Below, one piece after another: positions 38,801 through 41,800 of a DNA stretch of 64,000 nucleotides. How positions within the stretch are numbered: the first letter of the stretch is position 1; each line of letters opens with the position of its first letter. Origin of the DNA: Dipteris shenzhenensis (Eukaryota > Polypodiophyta > Polypodiopsida > Gleicheniales); NCBI GenBank assembly GCA_047967505.1, contig CM106541.1; one strand, given 5' to 3'. Below the pieces are notes generated by a model. It did not search any database. It saw only the letters and a list, made by a program, of their open reading frames with translations, and was not told the origin of the DNA. A program made the translations under genes and the position numbers.

Positions 38801-41800
38801 AAGTTTAACAAGGAAGGTCTTCCCACCTCGCAAACCAAAATACAGCTTCTCCTTATGCGTGAAGGAGAGTTTGGGATATTGAGGATGACTAGGTTGAGTT
38901 ACTTGATCAACAACACCAAAGGATTTGGAAGCAGCAAAATGCTAAGGCCATTGCCCTCATTGGTCTTTGCTTAGCCGACTCTCTCATCCATCATGTGGAT
39001 TTCAAGTCAACAACTAAGCAGATTTAGAGTCGCCTCAAGACCTTCTTTGGTAATAAAATCACTTTAAAGTCTTTTTGAAGCTCAAATTTTATGATCTGAA
39101 AATGGAAGAGAGTGATGAGTTGAGTGATCATCTAGCCCGGTTTCAATCTCTTGTTCAACAACTCTCAAGTTTGAAAAGTGTCCCTGATGATGAAGATAAG
39201 ATGGCTGTCCTTAAGAAGAGTATGCATGGAATTTCTCGCTTTGAGTACACTCTTGAGATCCTTCGTCTTGCCACTACCACGTTTGGTGATATGGTGGCCC
39301 TCCTCATTGAGAAGGATCGTCGCAATAAGGAAGCCGCTCTTGCCTCTCCTATCGATCATGCATTTGCTTCCACAAGCAAATGGAAGACCAACAAGAACAT
39401 TATTTGCACGTTTTGCAAGAAGAAAGGACACATTTGAAGCCCATTGTGTAACATGCAACGGTTATCTGATCGTGTAATTCACAACAAGACCTTCTTTAAA
39501 CCTTTAGCGAGGAATGAGCGTTGTTTACCATAGAGACAGAAAGGAGATGAGGGTAGAGAGAGAGTAGAGTCGACAACCGATTTGGGTCCCTGTACCCACT
39601 GAGGGCCCCCTCCCCCAATCAGGGGAGAATTTGCTTTATACTTGGAGAACTGAGAAATACAAAGAACACTCTTCAAGAGAGCATGGAACACGCTTCTGAA
39701 GAGCTCACTATGCACACGTATAGCAAACCCAAAGACCTGAGAGGCAACGCCAACCAATACTGAGACCTTGATGCTGTCATGTAGGACGCTTTTGCAAGGC
39801 AAGGAAGAGGCTTGTGCTGTCTACCGGAATGCAGGGTTACTGCGTGAGTGAGAGAGTGAAAACTAGAAGTGATAGATCCTATGAGAGAACTAAAAGATGA
39901 CTGAAATATAGAGCTGAGAGTGAGCTCTGTAAATTGTAAAAGAGAGCTGAGAAAGCTGAGGAAACAGTGTCCAAACCTCTCTCTGTTTGCTGGTCCAAAC
40001 CTCCGACTGTTGTGCTGCGTGGTCACCTTCAGATCAGGCTGAACTGATGGCCAAGGGCCTGAGGCTAGAGCAGGGCCAGATCTGAGGATCTCAGGGGCTG
40101 CACAGGAGGCTGAAGTGGAGCTGTAGGAGAACTGAAGGCAGGAGCAAACTGAATGAGAAAACAGGGCAGCCAAGGGGCCCTTTTATAGGGCTGGACTGAG
40201 CCAACCCAGTCTGTAAACAGACCGACTCAGTCTGTTTTACAAACTGGCTGGCCTACAACCAGCCTATAAAAAGCCCTCCCTGGCTCATTTGCCAGGGGAG
40301 TTTTTGGGCAGCCTTTGCAGGCTGCCTTCCCTGCCTACCTGTCCAGCCTTTGGGGACCCTAAAGGGACTCCATCAGTAGCATAGTTGAGGCTGATGAGGC
40401 TGATGGTTTTGATGATGTATGAGACAATGCAATCGGATACAAGCAGAGATTGACTCCATCAAGAAGAATGACACTTGGGAGATGATTGACTCGTTTGCCA
40501 ACAAGAAGGCAATTGGCATGAAGGGGGTGTACAAGCTCAAACAAAAATCAGATGGTTCCATAGACAGGTACAGAGCTAGGCTAAGACCTATACCTAGATG
40601 AATCCAGGAACATTCCCAAACTCATCCTCTAAAAACACAACATAGTGCAGTTTCAATCTCACGAGAGTCACTCATAAGATTGAGAACCATAAACTCCATC
40701 ATGCATAGCAGGGACTAGCTACTATGATATCCCCACTGACGTCATCAGCGCCTAACAGTGGGTGTAGACCATAGTATAAAAGTATGCTCTCACACATACA
40801 AATCCACACACCCACACATACTTGAGCATCCATTTATACAAAGTCTTCGTACTAAGTTTCTGTCGGCACTCCAGAGGTGAAGGGCAAACTTAGCCATGAC
40901 GAAGGCTAGCACTAAAGGAGAAGGCTAATCAAAAAGTAGTCCAAATCTCTTCATTTAAGCTACAACTGCTTGTGAAGTCTAAACGATTTCATTTTAGTCT
41001 CTCCCAAACGAGCATCTAAATCTAAATCTAGCTGGTAGGGCAACGCACCATTTAAGATAGAAAGAATTATCGCAATACCAACAAGCCACAACTTGGACGA
41101 AGACCTAAACTATAAGATGGAAACACTTAACCTACTGTTCTCCAATGGGTACTAGTGAACAAGAACTGACTACTGACTTGACCTAAGGTTGAAAGACTAA
41201 CCTACATAGCTTGTGCCTGACTGTCCCTGGACAAGGGCTCACAAAGGGGTCACAGCATACAACAAAATCTCCTATCTAGGAACTATAATGCACTTGTCGA
41301 TGTAGCCAGTGTGTCACCTTGCACCCAAGTACAGGGGTGCATGTGCCACATTGCTTCAAGAAGAAAGCACAGGAACAAGAGTAGCATCATGCCAATCTTC
41401 TAGCTGAAGAACCACCTGAACCTGAAGAGCCCCCCGAGGAGATACATGCAGCTACAGCAGAGGTTCACAACCTCTCTCTTGACAATGAGGATCCATTTGA
41501 CATAGCAGAGGGACCAGGGCTAGGCTTTCTAGGCCCCTATGCTATGTGTGTTTGTGTTGAGTCAAATAAAGGTTCTCAGCCTTGGTTTGTCCCTCTAAAT
41601 TGAATGTATTTGGAGTCAATAAGAAGTACTCTACCCTAGGTTGTCCCCCAAAAATGCATGTATTGTCTTTTACTTTGGTTGATGGTATTGACCACCCAGT
41701 TCAGAGTAAGGGGGGATGGCGAGTGATGGTTTGCCCTTGCCAGTCGCAAGCTAACTAAGAAGTCACTAACACACGGAAGGTGTTGGATAGTTGGACTTGC

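Noticed and set aside
39673-40173. 166-codon minus-strand frame
   Set aside because: No recognisable domain; the region has a TATA box and LTR-like ends, so it is more likely untranslated LTR sequence.
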